Shown in pieces: positions 34,927 to 46,577 of a DNA stretch of 48,300 nt. Source of the DNA: Bacteroidota bacterium (GTDB taxonomy: Bacteria > Bacteroidota > Bacteroidia > Sphingobacteriales > Sphingobacteriaceae); assembly GCA_013286235.1 (NCBI GenBank), contig JABDGE010000024.1, positions 1 through 48,300 on the forward strand, in the 5' to 3' direction. Numbering within the stretch: the stretch's first letter is position 1; every line of letters begins with the position of its first letter. The notes beneath the pieces were generated by a model. It had not been told where the DNA came from, did no database searches, and was given only the letters and a program-made list of their open reading frames with translations. Both the position numbers and the translations under genes were made by a program.

Positions 34927-36234
34927 TCATAAACGCCCGTCGACAATTTCACGATCTAAAACGGCCTTTGTGTCAAAAATTACCGTATTAGCTTTACAAA
35001 AAGGCTGCAGGTTCAGCCCGATAAATTCCTTATGCGACACTGCTAGTATAATCGCATCATATAATAGGTTATTTGCCACGATGAAATCCGAATCACTTAT
35101 CATTTCGATATCATGCTGTTTTTTTACGGCCGCTGCGCTGGCATTGGGGTCATAAACATCGACCGTTAAGCCAAACTGGCCGAGTTCTTTGTAGATATCG
35201 ATTACCTGCGAGTTTCGTATGTCAGGGCAATTTTCCTTAAATGTAATGCCTAAAATAAGGACTTTTGATCCTGCAATGCTGATTCCTTTTTTTATCATCA
35301 GCTTGATAACCTTGTTGGCTACAAAAACCCCCATGTTATCGTTTACGCGCCGGCCCGATAAAATAACCTGGGGCTGGTATCCCAACGACTCGGCCTTGTG
35401 GGCCAGGTAGTACGGATCGACGCCAATACAGTGCCCTCCTACCAACCCGGGTTTATATTTCAGGAAATTCCATTTTGTGGCCGCAGCCGCCAAGACATCG
35501 TTCGTGTCGATACCAATGAGATCGAATATGAGCGCCAATTCGTTTACAAAGGAAATATTGATATCGCGTTGGGCGTTTTCAATTGCTTTTGACGCTTCTG
35601 CAACTTTTATACTTGGGGCTTTATAGGTCCCGGCGTCAATTATGGAACCGTAGAGTGCATCAACATAATCGGCGACCGCAGGCGTTGAACCCGATGTTAC
35701 TTTAACGATTTTGGTGAGCGTGTAAAGCTTATCGCCGGGGTTGATCCTTTCGGGAGAGTAACCGCAGAAAAAATCAACGTTAAACCTTAACCCTGAATAT
35801 TCTTCGAGCACTGGTACGCAATCCTCTTCGGTACAACCAGGGTAAACGGTAGACTCGTAAATTACCACATCTTTCGGTTTAACCGCCTTGCCTATGATCT
35901 CCGAGGCATACAGCAAAGGCTTTAAATCGGGCGATTTAAAGAGGTTGACGGGGGTTGGTACGGTAATAATAAACGTGTTGCAATTATTCAAATGGCCGGC
36001 ATCAGAGGAGATCGTTAGTCCGCCACCATTTTTTTGATCCAGGACTTTTTTTAGTTCTTCGGTATCCGCCTCATTGGTATAGTCTCTCCCTTGTAATAAG
36101 TCTTCAATCCTGGCTATATCGATATCGAAACCTAAGACGCTATATTTTTTGGCAAATTCGATAGCCAAAGGCAATCCAACGTAACCTAAGCCAATAACAG
36201 CAATTTTAGCGTCCCTTATGTCAAACTGATCCAT
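34927..36234 (-). CDS. nucleotide-sugar dehydrogenase (UDP-GalNAc/GlcNAc dehydrogenase, TviB-like)
   Basis: This enzyme oxidises C6 of a UDP-HexNAc to the uronic acid with two NAD+. The 435-residue protein has KIAVIGLGYVGLPLAIEFAK (NAD-binding), IYESTVYPGCTEEDCVPVLE, FFCGYSPERINPGDKLYTLT and the catalytic-Cys motif GLVGGHCIGVDPYYLAHKAE. The C-terminal domain includes KVLILGITFKENCPDIRNSQ. TviB/WbpA-like features favour an N-acetylhexosaminuronic acid product over UDP-glucuronate. ATG at 36234 is chosen; the frame runs 35 codons further into the rpoC terminator. It starts the EPS locus next to rpoC. Confidence 0.9.
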   Translation of the reverse strand: MDQFDIRDAKIAVIGLGYVGLPLAIEFAKKYSVLGFDIDIARIEDLLQGRDYTNEADTEELKKVLDQKNGGGLTISSDAGHLNNCNTFIITVPTPVNLFKSPDLKPLLYASEIIGKAVKPKDVVIYESTVYPGCTEEDCVPVLEEYSGLRFNVDFFCGYSPERINPGDKLYTLTKIVKVTSGSTPAVADYVDALYGSIIDAGTYKAPSIKVAEASKAIENAQRDINISFVNELALIFDLIGIDTNDVLAAAATKWNFLKYKPGLVGGHCIGVDPYYLAHKAESLGYQPQVILSGRRVNDNMGVFVANKVIKLMIKKGISIAGSKVLILGITFKENCPDIRNSQVIDIYKELGQFGLTVDVYDPNASAAAVKKQHDIEMISDSDFIVANNLLYDAIILAVSHKEFIGLNLQPFCKANTVIFDTKAVLDREIVDGRL

Positions 36235-36300
36235 CGTGTTGCCTGAGCTTGCTGCAATGTATCGTTTTAAGTATAAATACCAAAACAGCAAAGTGTAAAA

Positions 36301-36335
36301 TAGCAAAGCCTTCCCTTTTCGGGGAAGGCCTGCTA
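36301..36335 (-). terminator. hairpin downstream of rpoC
   Basis: A stem pairs GCCTTCCC with GGGAAGGC around a TTTTCG(G) loop and extends, across a small bulge, through TAGCA/TGCTA. It lies 23-57 bases past the rpoC stop. On the minus strand it is followed by ATTTTACACTTTG, only moderately T-rich. It probably ends the RNA polymerase operon before the sugar dehydrogenase gene. Confidence 0.7.
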
Positions 36336-36357
36336 TCAATTTTATTTATTTACTAAA

Positions 36358-39300
36358 TTAAGCATCAACATCTTCTGCTTTTGATGCCATCAGGCGATCG
36401 AACTCTTCCTGTGAGCCTACGCGGATATTTTCGTACTCGCGCAAGCCTGTACCTGAAGGGATAAGGTGACCTACGATCACGTTCTCTTTCAAACCGAGCA
36501 TCAGGTCTTTCTTCCCTGCGATAGCTGCCTCGTTCAGCACCTTTGTGGTTTCCTGGAACGATGCGGCAGAGATGAACGACTTGGTACCTAACGATGCCCT
36601 GGTTATGCCCTGTAATATCGGGCTTGAGGTTGCAGCAATGGCGTCGCGAACTTCGACCAGTTTTGAATCTTTGCGTTTCAAAACTGAATTTTCGTCCCTT
36701 AGCCTTCTTACTGAAACGATTTGACCTGATTTAAGGTTTGTGGAGTCACCCGGCTCGGTAACCACCTTTTTATCGAAGATCTCATCATTTTCAACCATAA
36801 AGTCCCAGCTGTCAACTGCTTCTCTTTCGAGGAAGCGGGTGTCGCCTGCATCCTCAATGGCTACCTTCTGCATCATCTGGTGTACAATCACTTCAAAGTG
36901 CTTGTCGTTGATCTTCACACCCTGCAGGCGGTAAACTTCCTGGATACCGTTCACCAAATACTCCTGCACTGCTGCGGGGCCTTTGATGGCTAATATATCA
37001 GAAGGTGAAATCGATCCGTCGGACAATGGCATGCCGGCTTTCACAAAGTCGTTATCCTGAACCAGGATGTGTTTTGACAATGGAACGAGGTATTTTTTGA
37101 TCTGCCCGTCCTTCGACTCGATGGTGATCTCACGATTACCGCGCTTAACCCCACCCAGCGTTACCACACCGTCAATTTCGGTAACAACAGCAGGGTTTGA
37201 TGGGTTACGTGCTTCGAACAACTCGGTTACACGCGGCAAACCACCGGTGATGTCGCGGGTTTTACCTGTTGAACGAGGTATTTTAGCGATAACCTGCCCG
37301 GTTTGTAGTTTTTCGCCTTCATCAACAGCGATGTGGGCACCAACCGGGATGTTATATCCTTTAATGATATTACCCTTGTTATCAGCAACCTGGATAACCG
37401 GGTTTTTGGTTTTATCGCGGGTATCAATGATCACCTTTTCACGGTGACCGGTTTGTTCATCGGATTCTTCGCGGAAAGTAATACCTTCCAAAACCGCTTC
37501 GAACTTGGCCACACCTGCAAACTCCGAAATAATTACGGCATTATAAGGGTCCCATGAACAGATACGGGTGCCTTTGCTGATCTTGCTGCCATCCTTTACA
37601 TACAGGTACGAGCCGTACGGGATGTTGTTGGTCACGATCACTTTATTGGTGCCCGGCTCAAGAATGCGGAACTCGCCTGAACGGCCCAATACCACATCCA
37701 CTAATCCGTCTTCGGTATTGAATTCAACGGTACGAACGTTTTCAAATTCGATCACACCTTCAAACCTTGCATTGATCTGCGATTCAGCCGCGATGTTTGA
37801 AGCGGTACCACCCACGTGGAATGTACGCAGTGTTAACTGGGTACCCGGTTCACCAATGGACTGCGCAGCAATTACACCCACAGCCTCACCTTTTTGCACA
37901 CGTTTGCCGCTTGCGAGGTTACGACCGTAGCACAATGCACACACGCCGCGTTTGCTTTCGCAGGTTAATACCGAACGAATTTCGATACCTTCCAGCGGAG
38001 AATTATCTATCTTTTTAGCGATCTCTTCGTCTATATCCTTACCAGCTCCAACCAATAACTCATTAGTGATAGGGTCATGGACATCGTATAACGATGTACG
38101 ACCCAAAATACGCTCGTGTAATGGCTCAACAATATCCTCGTTGTCTTTAAGGGCGGTTGTATAAATACCCCTCAAAGTACCACAGTCGGTTTCGCCAACG
38201 ATCATATCCTGTGCAACGTCGTGCAAACGACGGGTGAGGTAACCGGCATCAGCTGTTTTTAACGCTGTATCTGCCAAACCTTTACGGGCGCCGTGGGTAG
38301 AGATGAAGTATTCCAATACCGACAAACCTTCTTTAAAGTTTGAAAGGATCGGGTTTTCGATGATCTCACCTCCCGAACCTGATTTCTGAGGCTTGGCCAT
38401 CAAACCACGCATACCTGCCAACTGGCGGATCTGTTCTTTTGAACCACGCGCGCCTGAATCCAGCATCATATAAACAGAGTTAAAGCCCTGATTGTCGGAT
38501 GACAGGATTTCCATTACGTTGGCTGTCAAACGGTTATTGATACGGGTCCAGATGTCGATGATCTGGTTATAACGTTCGTTATTTGTAATAAAGCCCATAT
38601 TATAGTTGCCCATAACCTCTTCAACTTGTTTGGAAGCTGTTTCGATAAGGGTAACTTTTTCAGCCGGGATGTTAATGTCCTTAAGGTTAAATGAGAGACC
38701 TCCCTGGAATGCCATTTTGAACCCTAATTCCTTGATATCATCCAGGAACTGGGCAGCACGCGCCATACCAGTGATCTTTACCACCTCACCAATTATATCG
38801 CGAAGGGATTTTTTGGTCAACAATTCGTTGATATAACCTACTTCAACCGGAACATGCTGGTTAAATAATACACGGCCAACAGTTGTATCTATAATTTTTG
38901 ATGCGATCACGCCGTCTCTTTCTTTTACAAAAGCCTTAACCTTTATAAAGGCATGCAGGTCAATCTTCTTCTCGTTATAAGCGATGATCACTTCTTCCGG
39001 AGAATAGAAGGTTAAACCTTCGCCTTTTACCACACGGCCGGCATCAGTTTTACGTCCTTTGGTTATGTAATACAAACCAAGCACCATGTCCTGGGAGGGT
39101 ACAGTGATAGGCGTACCGTTTGCAGGGTTAAGGATGTTGTGCGAAGCCAGCATCAATACCTGTGCTTCCAAAATTGCGGCGTTGCCCAGCGGTACGTGGA
39201 CGGCCATCTGGTCACCGTCAAAGTCGGCGTTGAACGCTGTACAGGTTAATGGGTGCAGCTGGATAGCCTTGCCTTCAACCAGTTTAGGCTGGAAGGCCTG

Positions 39301-40644
39301 GATACCCAAACGGTGCAACGTAGGCGCACGGTTTAATAATACCGGGTGACCTTTTAATACGTTTTCTAATATATCCCAAACCAATGGGTCTTTACGGTCA
39401 ACTATCTTTTTGGCTGATTTTACTGTTTTAACCACACCGCGCTCGATCATTTTGCGAATGATGAACGGTTTGAATAATTCAGCAGCCATATCCTTTGGCA
39501 AACCGCACTCGTGCAATTTAAGGTTAGGACCAACGACAATTACCGAACGGGCCGAATAATCAACACGTTTACCCAATAAGTTTTGACGGAAGCGGCCTTG
39601 TTTACCTTTCAGAATATCGGAAAGAGATTTCAAAGCACGGTTACCTTCGGTTTTCACAGCGTTTACTTTACGGGAGTTATCAAATAACGAATCGACGGCT
39701 TCCTGGAGCATACGTTTTTCGTTACGCAAGATCACTTCGGGAGCCTTAATCTCAATCAATCGTTTCAACCGGTTGTTACGGATGATCACACGACGGTAAA
39801 GGTCGTTCAAATCCGACGTAGCAAAACGGCCGCCTTCCAATGGCACCAAGGGGCGCAGTTCAGGCGGGATAACCGGAACGATTTTAACGATCATCCACTC
39901 GGGATTATTTTCAATCCGGTTTTTCGCATCGCGGAATGCCTCAACCACCTGTAGGCGCTTCAAAGCTTCGTTTTTACGCTGCTGCGAGGTTTCGTTAGCA
40001 GCCTGGTGACGCAAATCATAGGATAACTGATCCAGGTCGAGACGTTTCAGCATCTCTTCGAGGGCTTCAGCACCCATTTTGGCCACAAATTTCTGCGGAT
40101 CTTTATCATCCAGGTATTGGTTTTCCTTTGGCAGGGTGTCCAATACATCCAGATACTCTTCTTCGGTAAGGAAGTCCATGGCGTTGATGCCATCGGCTTC
40201 TTTGATACCGGGCTGAATAACTACATAACGCTCATAGTAAATGATCAGGTCGAGCCGTTTGGTTGGTAAACCAAGCAGGTAACCGATCTTGTTAGGCAAT
40301 GAGCGGAAATACCAGATATGCGCAACAGGCACCACCAGGTTGATATGGCCCATACGCTCGCGGCGTACTTTCTTTTCGGTCACTTCAACACCGCAACGGT
40401 CGCACACGATACCCTTATAACGGATACGTTTGTACTTGCCGCAATGGCATTCGTAATCTTTAACCGGACCAAAGATACGCTCGCAGAATAAACCATCGCG
40501 CTCAGGCTTGTAAGTCCTGTAGTTGATGGTTTCGGGTTTTAAAACTTCACCGCTTGAACGCTCCAGTATAGATTCAGGCGAAGCTAAACTGATGGTGATC
40601 GTGGTGAAATTGCTCTTGATTTTATTATCCTTTTTGTAAGACAT
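36358..40644 (-). CDS. rpoC: DNA-directed RNA polymerase subunit beta'
   Basis: The largest catalytic subunit of RNA polymerase (1428 residues). Visible landmarks are the N-terminal zinc site [20 protein letters not shown] (about residues 63-82), the active-site Mg2+ loop [20 protein letters not shown] (about 472-491) and the second zinc cluster [20 protein letters not shown]. Trigger-loop and bridge-helix sequence [20 protein letters not shown] and TFHVGGTAS follow. The length and order are normal for Bacteroidota. ATG at 40644. It is preceded by a 123-base gap that folds into a long hairpin. Confidence 0.98.
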   Translation of the reverse strand: MSYKKDNKIKSNFTTITISLASPESILERSSGEVLKPETINYRTYKPERDGLFCERIFGPVKDYECHCGKYKRIRYKGIVCDRCGVEVTEKKVRRERMGHINLVVPVAHIWYFRSLPNKIGYLLGLPTKRLDLIIYYERYVVIQPGIKEADGINAMDFLTEEEYLDVLDTLPKENQYLDDKDPQKFVAKMGAEALEEMLKRLDLDQLSYDLRHQAANETSQQRKNEALKRLQVVEAFRDAKNRIENNPEWMIVKIVPVIPPELRPLVPLEGGRFATSDLNDLYRRVIIRNNRLKRLIEIKAPEVILRNEKRMLQEAVDSLFDNSRKVNAVKTEGNRALKSLSDILKGKQGRFRQNLLGKRVDYSARSVIVVGPNLKLHECGLPKDMAAELFKPFIIRKMIERGVVKTVKSAKKIVDRKDPLVWDILENVLKGHPVLLNRAPTLHRLGIQAFQPKLVEGKAIQLHPLTCTAFNADFDGDQMAVHVPLGNAAILEAQVLMLASHNILNPANGTPITVPSQDMVLGLYYITKGRKTDAGRVVKGEGLTFYSPEEVIIAYNEKKIDLHAFIKVKAFVKERDGVIASKIIDTTVGRVLFNQHVPVEVGYINELLTKKSLRDIIGEVVKITGMARAAQFLDDIKELGFKMAFQGGLSFNLKDINIPAEKVTLIETASKQVEEVMGNYNMGFITNNERYNQIIDIWTRINNRLTANVMEILSSDNQGFNSVYMMLDSGARGSKEQIRQLAGMRGLMAKPQKSGSGGEIIENPILSNFKEGLSVLEYFISTHGARKGLADTALKTADAGYLTRRLHDVAQDMIVGETDCGTLRGIYTTALKDNEDIVEPLHERILGRTSLYDVHDPITNELLVGAGKDIDEEIAKKIDNSPLEGIEIRSVLTCESKRGVCALCYGRNLASGKRVQKGEAVGVIAAQSIGEPGTQLTLRTFHVGGTASNIAAESQINARFEGVIEFENVRTVEFNTEDGLVDVVLGRSGEFRILEPGTNKVIVTNNIPYGSYLYVKDGSKISKGTRICSWDPYNAVIISEFAGVAKFEAVLEGITFREESDEQTGHREKVIIDTRDKTKNPVIQVADNKGNIIKGYNIPVGAHIAVDEGEKLQTGQVIAKIPRSTGKTRDITGGLPRVTELFEARNPSNPAVVTEIDGVVTLGGVKRGNREITIESKDGQIKKYLVPLSKHILVQDNDFVKAGMPLSDGSISPSDILAIKGPAAVQEYLVNGIQEVYRLQGVKINDKHFEVIVHQMMQKVAIEDAGDTRFLEREAVDSWDFMVENDEIFDKKVVTEPGDSTNLKSGQIVSVRRLRDENSVLKRKDSKLVEVRDAIAATSSPILQGITRASLGTKSFISAASFQETTKVLNEAAIAGKKDLMLGLKENVIVGHLIPSGTGLREYENIRVGSQEEFDRLMASKAEDVDA

Positions 40645-40681
40645 AGTCTCCTTTGTTTTTTTGTTGTTGAAAAGTTGGAAG

Positions 40682-40751
40682 GTTGGAATGTTGTAATGTT
40701 GTAATGTTAAAGCAAAAACTTCTCAACATTACAACTTTTCAACATTACAAC
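40682..40751 (-). repeat. 27-base inverted repeat in the rpoB-rpoC gap
   Basis: Arms 40682-40708 and 40725-40751 pair at 24 of 27 positions around a 16-base loop. Each arm is made of near-repeats of the word GTTGTAAT, and related words (GTTGAAAA, GTTGGAAG) continue outward from 40663. In the transcript it forms a long, GC-poor hairpin between rpoB and rpoC. There is no U-run after it, so it is not a standard terminator. Confidence 0.85.
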
Positions 40752-40767
40752 AATCTACAACAGAACC

Positions 40768-43700
40768 TTATTCTAACGTAATATCAAGTCCTAAGCCTCG
40801 TAATTCGTGAACCAATACGTTGAATGATTCAGGAACTGACGGAGTTGGCAGGTTTTCGCCTTTAACAATGGCTTCATAAGTTTTGGCGCGGCCGATAACA
40901 TCATCCGATTTAACGGTGAGGATTTCCTGCAGGATGTTGGATGCACCGAATGCTTCGAGCGCCCACACTTCCATTTCACCAAAACGCTGACCACCGAATT
41001 GTGCTTTACCCCCCAAAGGCTGCTGCGTAATGAGCGAGTAAGGCCCGATAGAACGCGCGTGCATCTTATCATCTACCATGTGGCCTAACTTAAGCATGTA
41101 AATAATACCTACTGTTGTCTGCTGGTCGAAACGGTCGCCGGTTAAACCATTGTACAAATACGTACGGCCTGATTCAGGTAAGCCTGCTTTTTTAACCCAC
41201 TCTTCCACTTCCCCATGGCTTGCACCATCGAAAATAGGCGTTGCGAATTTAACACCAAGCTCCTTGCCGGCCCAGCCTAACACTGTTTCGTATATCTGGC
41301 CCAGGTTCATACGCGAAGGCACGCCCAGCGGGTTTAATACGATATCGACAGGTGTACCGTCTTCAAGGAATGGCATATCCTCATCTCGAACGATGCGGGC
41401 AACAATACCTTTATTACCGTGGCGGCCTGCCATCTTATCCCCTACTTTCAGCTTGCGTTTTTTAGCAATGTAAACTTTTGCCATCTGAACGATGCCGGAT
41501 GGCAACTCATCGCCCACGCTGATAGCGAACTTATCGCGGCGATAGGCGCCCAACTCTTCATTAACCTTAATGTTATAGTTGTGAAGAAGCGTTTTGATTA
41601 GCTCATTCTTATCGTCATCGGTTGTCCACTTAGTGGGGTTAACGTTTTCGAAGGTCAGATCAACGAGTATCTTCTGGGTAAATTTTACACCCTTAGGCAC
41701 CTGCAGTTCTTTGTAAACATTATAAACACCCTGGGATGTTTTGCCGTTTACGATTTCGAACAGCTTGTCGATCAAAATATTTTTAAGCTCTTTGATCGCT
41801 TTTTCGTGCTTGGTATCGAGTTTTTCGAGTTGTGCTTTTTCTTCGGCTTTCGAGGTTTTCTTAGCGCGTGAGAAAAGCTTGGTATCGATAACTACACCGG
41901 CAATTGACGGAGGAGTCTTCAATGAAGCGTCCTTTACATCGCCTGCCTTATCACCAAATATGGCGCGCAACAGTTTTTCTTCAGGTGACGGATCGGACTC
42001 ACCTTTAGGAGTGATCTTACCGATCAGGATGTCGCCTTCCTTAACCTCGGCGCCAACACGGATAATACCGTCTTCGTCGAGATCCTTGGTAGCTTCTTCC
42101 GATACATTCGGAATATCAGGCGTCAACTCTTCTTCACCGCGTTTCGTGTCGCGCACTTCCAGCTCAAATTCTTCTACGTGAAGCGAAGTGAATATATCCT
42201 GTGAAACAACGCGCTCTGAAATTACGATCGCATCCTCAAAATTATATCCCTGCCATGGCATGAACGCAACCTTCAGGTTACGGCCAAGGGCAAGCTCACC
42301 ATTCTGGGTCGCATAGCCTTCGCAAAGCACCTGTCCTTTTTCAACCCGCTGGCCTTTTTTAACAATCGGCTTCAGGTTGATGGTAGTGCTCTGGTTAGTC
42401 TTTTTGAATTTAGTTAAACGGTAGCTCCTGCTATCGCCTTCAAATGATATCAGGCGGTCAATTTCGTTCCTGTCATAACGGATACGGATCTCGTTTGCAT
42501 CAACATATTCAACTATGCCATCGCCTTCAGCGTTGATCAGCGTACGTGAATCTTTCGCCACACGTCCTTCCAAACCTGTACCTACGATAGGCGCTTCGGG
42601 GCGCAGCAAAGGCACTGCCTGGCGCTGCATGTTCGAGCCCATCAACGCGCGGTTGGCGTCATCATGCTCCAAAAACGGAATCAATGAAGCCGCAATCGAC
42701 GTGATCTGGTTTGGCGCGATGTCCATATAATCCAGTCTTTCCGGTTCAATGATGGGGAAGTCACCTTCAAAACGCGCTTTTACACGTGGTGTGGCGAACA
42801 CACCTTCATCACTATAAACCGCATTGGCCTGGCCGATGGTTTTACCGTCCTCGTCCTCAGCCGAAAGATAGATAACGTCTTCATTAACACGAACCTTACC
42901 GTCAACCACACGTTTGTATGGTGTTTCGATAAAGCCCAGGTTGTTGATCTTTGCATGTACGCAAAGTGAAGATATCAAACCGATGTTCGGGCCTTCGGGA
43001 GTTTCGATAGTACACAAACGACCGTAGTGGGTATAGTGTACGTCACGAACTTCGAAACCGGCACGCTCACGCGACAGACCACCTGGCCCTAAGGCCGAAA
43101 GCCGGCGTTTGTGTGTGATCTCGGCCAATGGATTGGTTTGATCCATGAACTGGGACAACTGGTTGGTACCGAAAAACGAGTTGATCACCGACGACAAGGT
43201 ACGGGCGTTGATCAGGTCAGTTGGTGTAAATACCTCGTTATCGCGAATGTTCATACGCTCACGGATGGTACGGGCCATACGGGCCAGACCCACACCGAAC
43301 TGCGCATATAATTGTTCGCCAACGGTACGTACACGACGGTTTGACAAGTGATCGATATCATCCACTTCAGCTTTTGAGTTGATGAGCTTGATCAAATATT
43401 TAACAATAGCGATGATGTCAAGTTTGGTTAAAACTTTGGTTTCCTCGCTGGTAGTAAGCTTTAATTTACGGTTGATGCGGTAACGTCCCACATCGCCCAG
43501 ATCGTATCTTTTATCCGAAAAGAACAGCCGGTCGATGATACCACGGGCGGTTTCCTCATCAGGTGGTTCAGCGTTACGCAACTGGCGGTAGATATGCTCA
43601 ACCGCTTCTTTTTCGGAGTTTGAAGTATCCTTTTGTAAGGTATTGTATATGATAGTATAGTCACCGCTGGTGCTTGAATCTTCCTTATTAAGGATGATGG

Positions 43701-44571
43701 TTTTTACACCGGCATCGATGATCTGGTCGATATGATCGTCTTCAAGCACGGTTTCGCGTTCCAGGATGATCTCGTTACGGTCGATAGAAACAACTTCACC
43801 GGTATCTTCGTCCACAAAGTCTTCCACCCATTTTTTAAGCACCCTTGCAGCAAGTTTACGGCCGATGTACTTTTTAAGGCCCGACTTGCTCACTTTCACC
43901 TCGTCGGCCAGCTCGAACAGCTCAAGGATGTCCTTGTCTGAATCATAGCCGATGGCGCGCAGCAGGGTAGTTACCGGGAATTTCTTTTTACGGTCAATAT
44001 AGGCATACATCACGTTATTCACGTCAGTAGCGAATTCGATCCATGAACCTTTGAAAGGAATTACACGGGCCGAATACAATTTTGTACCGTTGGTATGGCG
44101 GCTTTGTCCAAAAAACACGCCCGGAGAACGGTGCAACTGCGATACAATTACACGCTCGGCGCCATTGATCACAAAAGTGCCTTTAGGTGTCATGTAAGGG
44201 ATAGTTCCCAGGTACACGTCCTGCACAATTGTTTCAAAATCTTCGTGTTCCTCGTCATTACATGACAGGCGAAGCTTGGCTTTTAAAGGCACGCTGTAGG
44301 TTAACCCGCGCTCGATACATTCCTGTATGTCATAGCGTGGCGGGTCGATAAAGTAATCCAGAAACTCTAAAACGAAGATGTTTCGTGAATCGGAGATCGG
44401 AAAGTTTTCGGCAAACACTTTGAACAGCCCTTCTTTGTAACGGTTGTCAGAAGTAGTTTCCAATTGAAAAAATTCCTGGAAAGATTGCAACTGAACGTCG
44501 AGGAAGTCTGGATAATCCAATACTTTTCTGCTGGTTGCAAAATTTACTCTTTGATTATTTTGGTTTGCCAA
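40768..44571 (-). CDS. rpoB: DNA-directed RNA polymerase subunit beta
   Basis: The second catalytic subunit of RNA polymerase (1267 residues). The rifampicin pocket is visible near residues 465-500 as [20 protein letters not shown] and [13 protein letters not shown], with the sensitive-type residues Asp, His and Ser in place. [20 protein letters not shown] and the C-terminal [20 protein letters not shown] are conserved. The start codon is TTG (44571-44569), because [20 protein letters not shown] matches the expected N terminus and no suitable ATG exists nearby. Such a rare start, with a hairpin-rich leader, may tune its translation. Confidence 0.97.
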   Translation of the reverse strand: MANQNNQRVNFATSRKVLDYPDFLDVQLQSFQEFFQLETTSDNRYKEGLFKVFAENFPISDSRNIFVLEFLDYFIDPPRYDIQECIERGLTYSVPLKAKLRLSCNDEEHEDFETIVQDVYLGTIPYMTPKGTFVINGAERVIVSQLHRSPGVFFGQSRHTNGTKLYSARVIPFKGSWIEFATDVNNVMYAYIDRKKKFPVTTLLRAIGYDSDKDILELFELADEVKVSKSGLKKYIGRKLAARVLKKWVEDFVDEDTGEVVSIDRNEIILERETVLEDDHIDQIIDAGVKTIILNKEDSSTSGDYTIIYNTLQKDTSNSEKEAVEHIYRQLRNAEPPDEETARGIIDRLFFSDKRYDLGDVGRYRINRKLKLTTSEETKVLTKLDIIAIVKYLIKLINSKAEVDDIDHLSNRRVRTVGEQLYAQFGVGLARMARTIRERMNIRDNEVFTPTDLINARTLSSVINSFFGTNQLSQFMDQTNPLAEITHKRRLSALGPGGLSRERAGFEVRDVHYTHYGRLCTIETPEGPNIGLISSLCVHAKINNLGFIETPYKRVVDGKVRVNEDVIYLSAEDEDGKTIGQANAVYSDEGVFATPRVKARFEGDFPIIEPERLDYMDIAPNQITSIAASLIPFLEHDDANRALMGSNMQRQAVPLLRPEAPIVGTGLEGRVAKDSRTLINAEGDGIVEYVDANEIRIRYDRNEIDRLISFEGDSRSYRLTKFKKTNQSTTINLKPIVKKGQRVEKGQVLCEGYATQNGELALGRNLKVAFMPWQGYNFEDAIVISERVVSQDIFTSLHVEEFELEVRDTKRGEEELTPDIPNVSEEATKDLDEDGIIRVGAEVKEGDILIGKITPKGESDPSPEEKLLRAIFGDKAGDVKDASLKTPPSIAGVVIDTKLFSRAKKTSKAEEKAQLEKLDTKHEKAIKELKNILIDKLFEIVNGKTSQGVYNVYKELQVPKGVKFTQKILVDLTFENVNPTKWTTDDDKNELIKTLLHNYNIKVNEELGAYRRDKFAISVGDELPSGIVQMAKVYIAKKRKLKVGDKMAGRHGNKGIVARIVRDEDMPFLEDGTPVDIVLNPLGVPSRMNLGQIYETVLGWAGKELGVKFATPIFDGASHGEVEEWVKKAGLPESGRTYLYNGLTGDRFDQQTTVGIIYMLKLGHMVDDKMHARSIGPYSLITQQPLGGKAQFGGQRFGEMEVWALEAFGASNILQEILTVKSDDVIGRAKTYEAIVKGENLPTPSVPESFNVLVHELRGLGLDITLE

Positions 44572-44628
44572 GGGATTAAATTTTAGTTTATTATTAAACT
44601 GATGTAGATGATTGGTAGATGTTCGATC

Positions 44629-44727
44629 AGATGTGAGATTTGAGATATGAGATTTGAGATAACTGTTGGATTTTAAGCGTTTTGCACGGCAATTACGCTA
44701 AAATCTCACATCTCATATCTCACATCT
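44629..44727 (-). repeat. 27-base inverted repeat in the rplL-rpoB gap
   Basis: Arms 44629-44655 and 44701-44727 are complementary at 25 of 27 positions. Both consist of near-repeats of GAGATNT (AGATGTGAGAT, TTGAGAT, ATGAGAT). The 45-base loop holds a further near-complementary pair, TTTTAAGCG and CGCTAAAA, that extends the stem. The whole lies between the rplL attenuator-like hairpin and the rpoB start. Confidence 0.85.
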
Positions 44728-44755
44728 AAAAATCTACTGATTATAAACAGCAATA

Positions 44756-44781
44756 GACCCCGACCAAAAAAGGTCGGAGTC
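44756..44781 (-). terminator. hairpin after rplL, probable attenuator
   Basis: On the minus strand GACTCCGACC, a T6 loop and GGTCGGGGTC form a 10-base-pair stem with one G-U pair, 25 bases past the rplL stop. The following sequence TATTGCTGTTTAT has no long U-run. A partial terminator or processing site between rplL and rpoB is known in other bacteria, and this could serve that role. Confidence 0.65.
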
Positions 44782-44806
44782 TGATGCTATAATTGTATGG
44801 ATTAAC

Positions 44807-45193
44807 TTATTTAACCTCAACTACTGCTCCGGCTTCTTCTAATTGTTTCTTAACAGATTCAGCTTCTTCCTTAGTTACAGCAGTTTTAACTGCTTTAGGA
44901 GCCTGGTCAACTAAGTCTTTGGCTTCTTTTAAGCCAAGGCCGGTTAAGTCTTTTACTAATTTAACAACTGCCAATTTAGCGCCACCTGGTTCTTTCAGGA
45001 TAACGTCGAATTGAGTTTGAACTGCTTCAGCTACAGGAGCGTCATCGCCGCCAGCAGCAGCAGGGGCAGCAACAGCAACAGCTGCAGCAGCAGGCTCGAT
45101 GCCGTACTCGTCTTTTAAGATCTGAGCTAATTCGTTTACTTCTTTTACTGTTAAGTTTACCAACTGTTCAGCAAACGCTTTTAAATCCGCCAT
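44807..45193 (-). CDS. rplL: 50S ribosomal protein L7/L12
   Basis: The flexible stalk protein of the large ribosomal subunit, which recruits translation factors. The 128-residue protein has an N-terminal dimerisation helix ([20 protein letters not shown]), an Ala-rich hinge ([15 protein letters not shown]) and the C-terminal domain [20 protein letters not shown] and [20 protein letters not shown]. Length and order are normal. It lies 59 bases downstream of rplJ. Confidence 0.98.
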   Translation of the reverse strand: MADLKAFAEQLVNLTVKEVNELAQILKDEYGIEPAAAAVAVAAPAAAGGDDAPVAEAVQTQFDVILKEPGGAKLAVVKLVKDLTGLGLKEAKDLVDQAPKAVKTAVTKEEAESVKKQLEEAGAVVEVK

Positions 45194-45252
45194 TTTATTT
45201 TAAGTTTTCTTTTAATGCTTTTTGTTTTTTAATTCGGTGCTTAGGGTGCCCG

Positions 45253-45771
45253 TTAACCTCTTTCCTGTAATGTTTTTACAACGCCTGCCAGTATATTTCC
45301 GCCTGATTGCAATGCAGAAATAACGTTCTTCGCCGGTGATTGCAACAATCCGATGATCTCGCCGATCAGTTGTTCCTTTGATTTTAAATTGATCAAAGTA
45401 TCTAACTGATTATCGCCTATAAATACTGCTTCAGAAATGTAAGCAGCCTTCAAAATAGGCTTATCGCTTCTTTTCCTTAACTGTTTGATCAGTTTTGCCG
45501 GAGCAGTACCTGATTTAGAGAAAAGGATTGATGAGGAGCCTTTCAGCACATCATAAATAGGCGAGAAATCGCCGCCGGCAGCTTCCATAGCCTTTTTAAT
45601 GAGGCTGTTTTTTGCTACCTGCATCGTAATGTCGTTTTCGAAACATTTACGACGGATGTTGTTGACCTTTTCGACTGATAGATCCGAAGTATCGGTAATA
45701 TAAAAATTACCATACTCCTTCATTTGTTCAGCAAGCGCGGCGACTAATTCGTGTTTTTCTTCTTTGTTCAT
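45253..45771 (-). CDS. rplJ: 50S ribosomal protein L10
   Basis: L10 anchors the L7/L12 stalk to 23S rRNA. The 172-residue protein has MNKEEKHELVAALAEQMKEY at the N terminus, then INNIRRKCFENDITMQVAKN (VNNIRRKCF here) and NSLIKKAMEAAG. The C-terminal helix LLQSPAKNVISALQSGGNIL binds L12 dimers. It starts 2 bases after the rplA stop, so the two are translationally coupled. Confidence 0.97.
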   Translation of the reverse strand: MNKEEKHELVAALAEQMKEYGNFYITDTSDLSVEKVNNIRRKCFENDITMQVAKNSLIKKAMEAAGGDFSPIYDVLKGSSSILFSKSGTAPAKLIKQLRKRSDKPILKAAYISEAVFIGDNQLDTLINLKSKEQLIGEIIGLLQSPAKNVISALQSGGNILAGVVKTLQERG

Positions 45772-45773
45772 GA

Positions 45774-46472
45774 TTAGATCCCCGCTACTGTTTTGGTTTC
45801 AACTTCAATTCCTGGCGACATGGTCGACGAGAGATGGATACTCTTGAAATAGGTGCCTTTTGCTGCTGATGGTTTTAACTTTGAAAGAGTTTGCAACACT
45901 TCCAACGCGTTATCATAAATTTTATCAGCAGTGAAAGATACTTTTCCGATTGAGGCATGGATGATACCGGTTTTGTCAACCTTGAAGTCGATCTTACCCG
46001 CTTTTACCTCGGTTACAGCTTTGCCAACTTCGGCAGTTACTGTACCTGATTTAGGGTTAGGCATGAGGTTACGCGGACCTAAAATACGGCCCAAACGTCC
46101 AACCTTCGCCATAACACTTGGCATAGTGATGATAATATCAACATCAGTCCATCCGCCTTCAATTTTGGCAATATAATCATCCAAACCAACGTAGTCTGCG
46201 CCTGCGTCCTTTGCTTCCTGCTCTTTGTCAGGTGTGCAAAGCACTAAAACACGCACAGTTTTGCCGGTCCCATGAGGTAAGGTAGCAATACCACGCACCA
46301 TTTGATTGGCTTTGCGCGGGTCGACACCTAAACGTACATCAATATCAACTGACGAATCGAATTTGGTTGTGGTAATGTCCTTAACCAACGACGATGCATC
46401 CTGCAATGAGTACGATTTATTAGCCTCAATTTTGGATAGTGCCAATTTTTGATTTTTTGTTAATCTAGCCAC
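45774..46472 (-). CDS. rplA: 50S ribosomal protein L1
   Basis: L1 forms the mobile L1 stalk and, in many bacteria, represses its own operon. The 232-residue protein begins [20 protein letters not shown] from a GTG codon at 46472-46470. Signature stretches are [35 protein letters not shown] and [20 protein letters not shown]. An upstream frame extends 29 codons through the rplK-rplA hairpin but is not family-like. The GTG start and the hairpin directly before it are notable. Confidence 0.96.
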   Translation of the reverse strand: MARLTKNQKLALSKIEANKSYSLQDASSLVKDITTTKFDSSVDIDVRLGVDPRKANQMVRGIATLPHGTGKTVRVLVLCTPDKEQEAKDAGADYVGLDDYIAKIEGGWTDVDIIITMPSVMAKVGRLGRILGPRNLMPNPKSGTVTAEVGKAVTEVKAGKIDFKVDKTGIIHASIGKVSFTADKIYDNALEVLQTLSKLKPSAAKGTYFKSIHLSSTMSPGIEVETKTVAGI

Positions 46473-46506
46473 TGTCTTAAACTGATTTGTATAAATTAAT
46501 AATTTA

Positions 46507-46574
46507 GATTTGAGATATGAGATATGAGATATGAGATTAAAAAATCTGAAATCGTACATCGTAAATCTGAAATC
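46507..46574 (-). repeat. 32-base inverted repeat in the rplK-rplA gap
   Basis: Arms 46507-46538 and 46543-46574 pair at 23 of 32 positions around an AAAA loop. The left arm contains three perfect GAGATAT repeats. The right arm is the decayed complement, with ATCTGAA and ATCGTA units. The vocabulary is the same as at 44629-44727. The hairpin ends 35 bases before the GTG start of rplA and almost touches the rplK stop. Confidence 0.75.
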
Positions 46575-46577
46575 CGT

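Noticed and set aside
41741..42181. 146-codon plus-strand frame inside rpoB and similar long frames inside rpoC
   Set aside because: These are antisense to highly conserved genes and arise from codon bias of the real gene. Their Ser-rich composition is typical of shadows.
43080..43180. Possible rifampicin-resistance substitutions in rpoB
   Set aside because: The pocket residues equivalent to Asp516, His526 and Ser531 of E. coli are unchanged.
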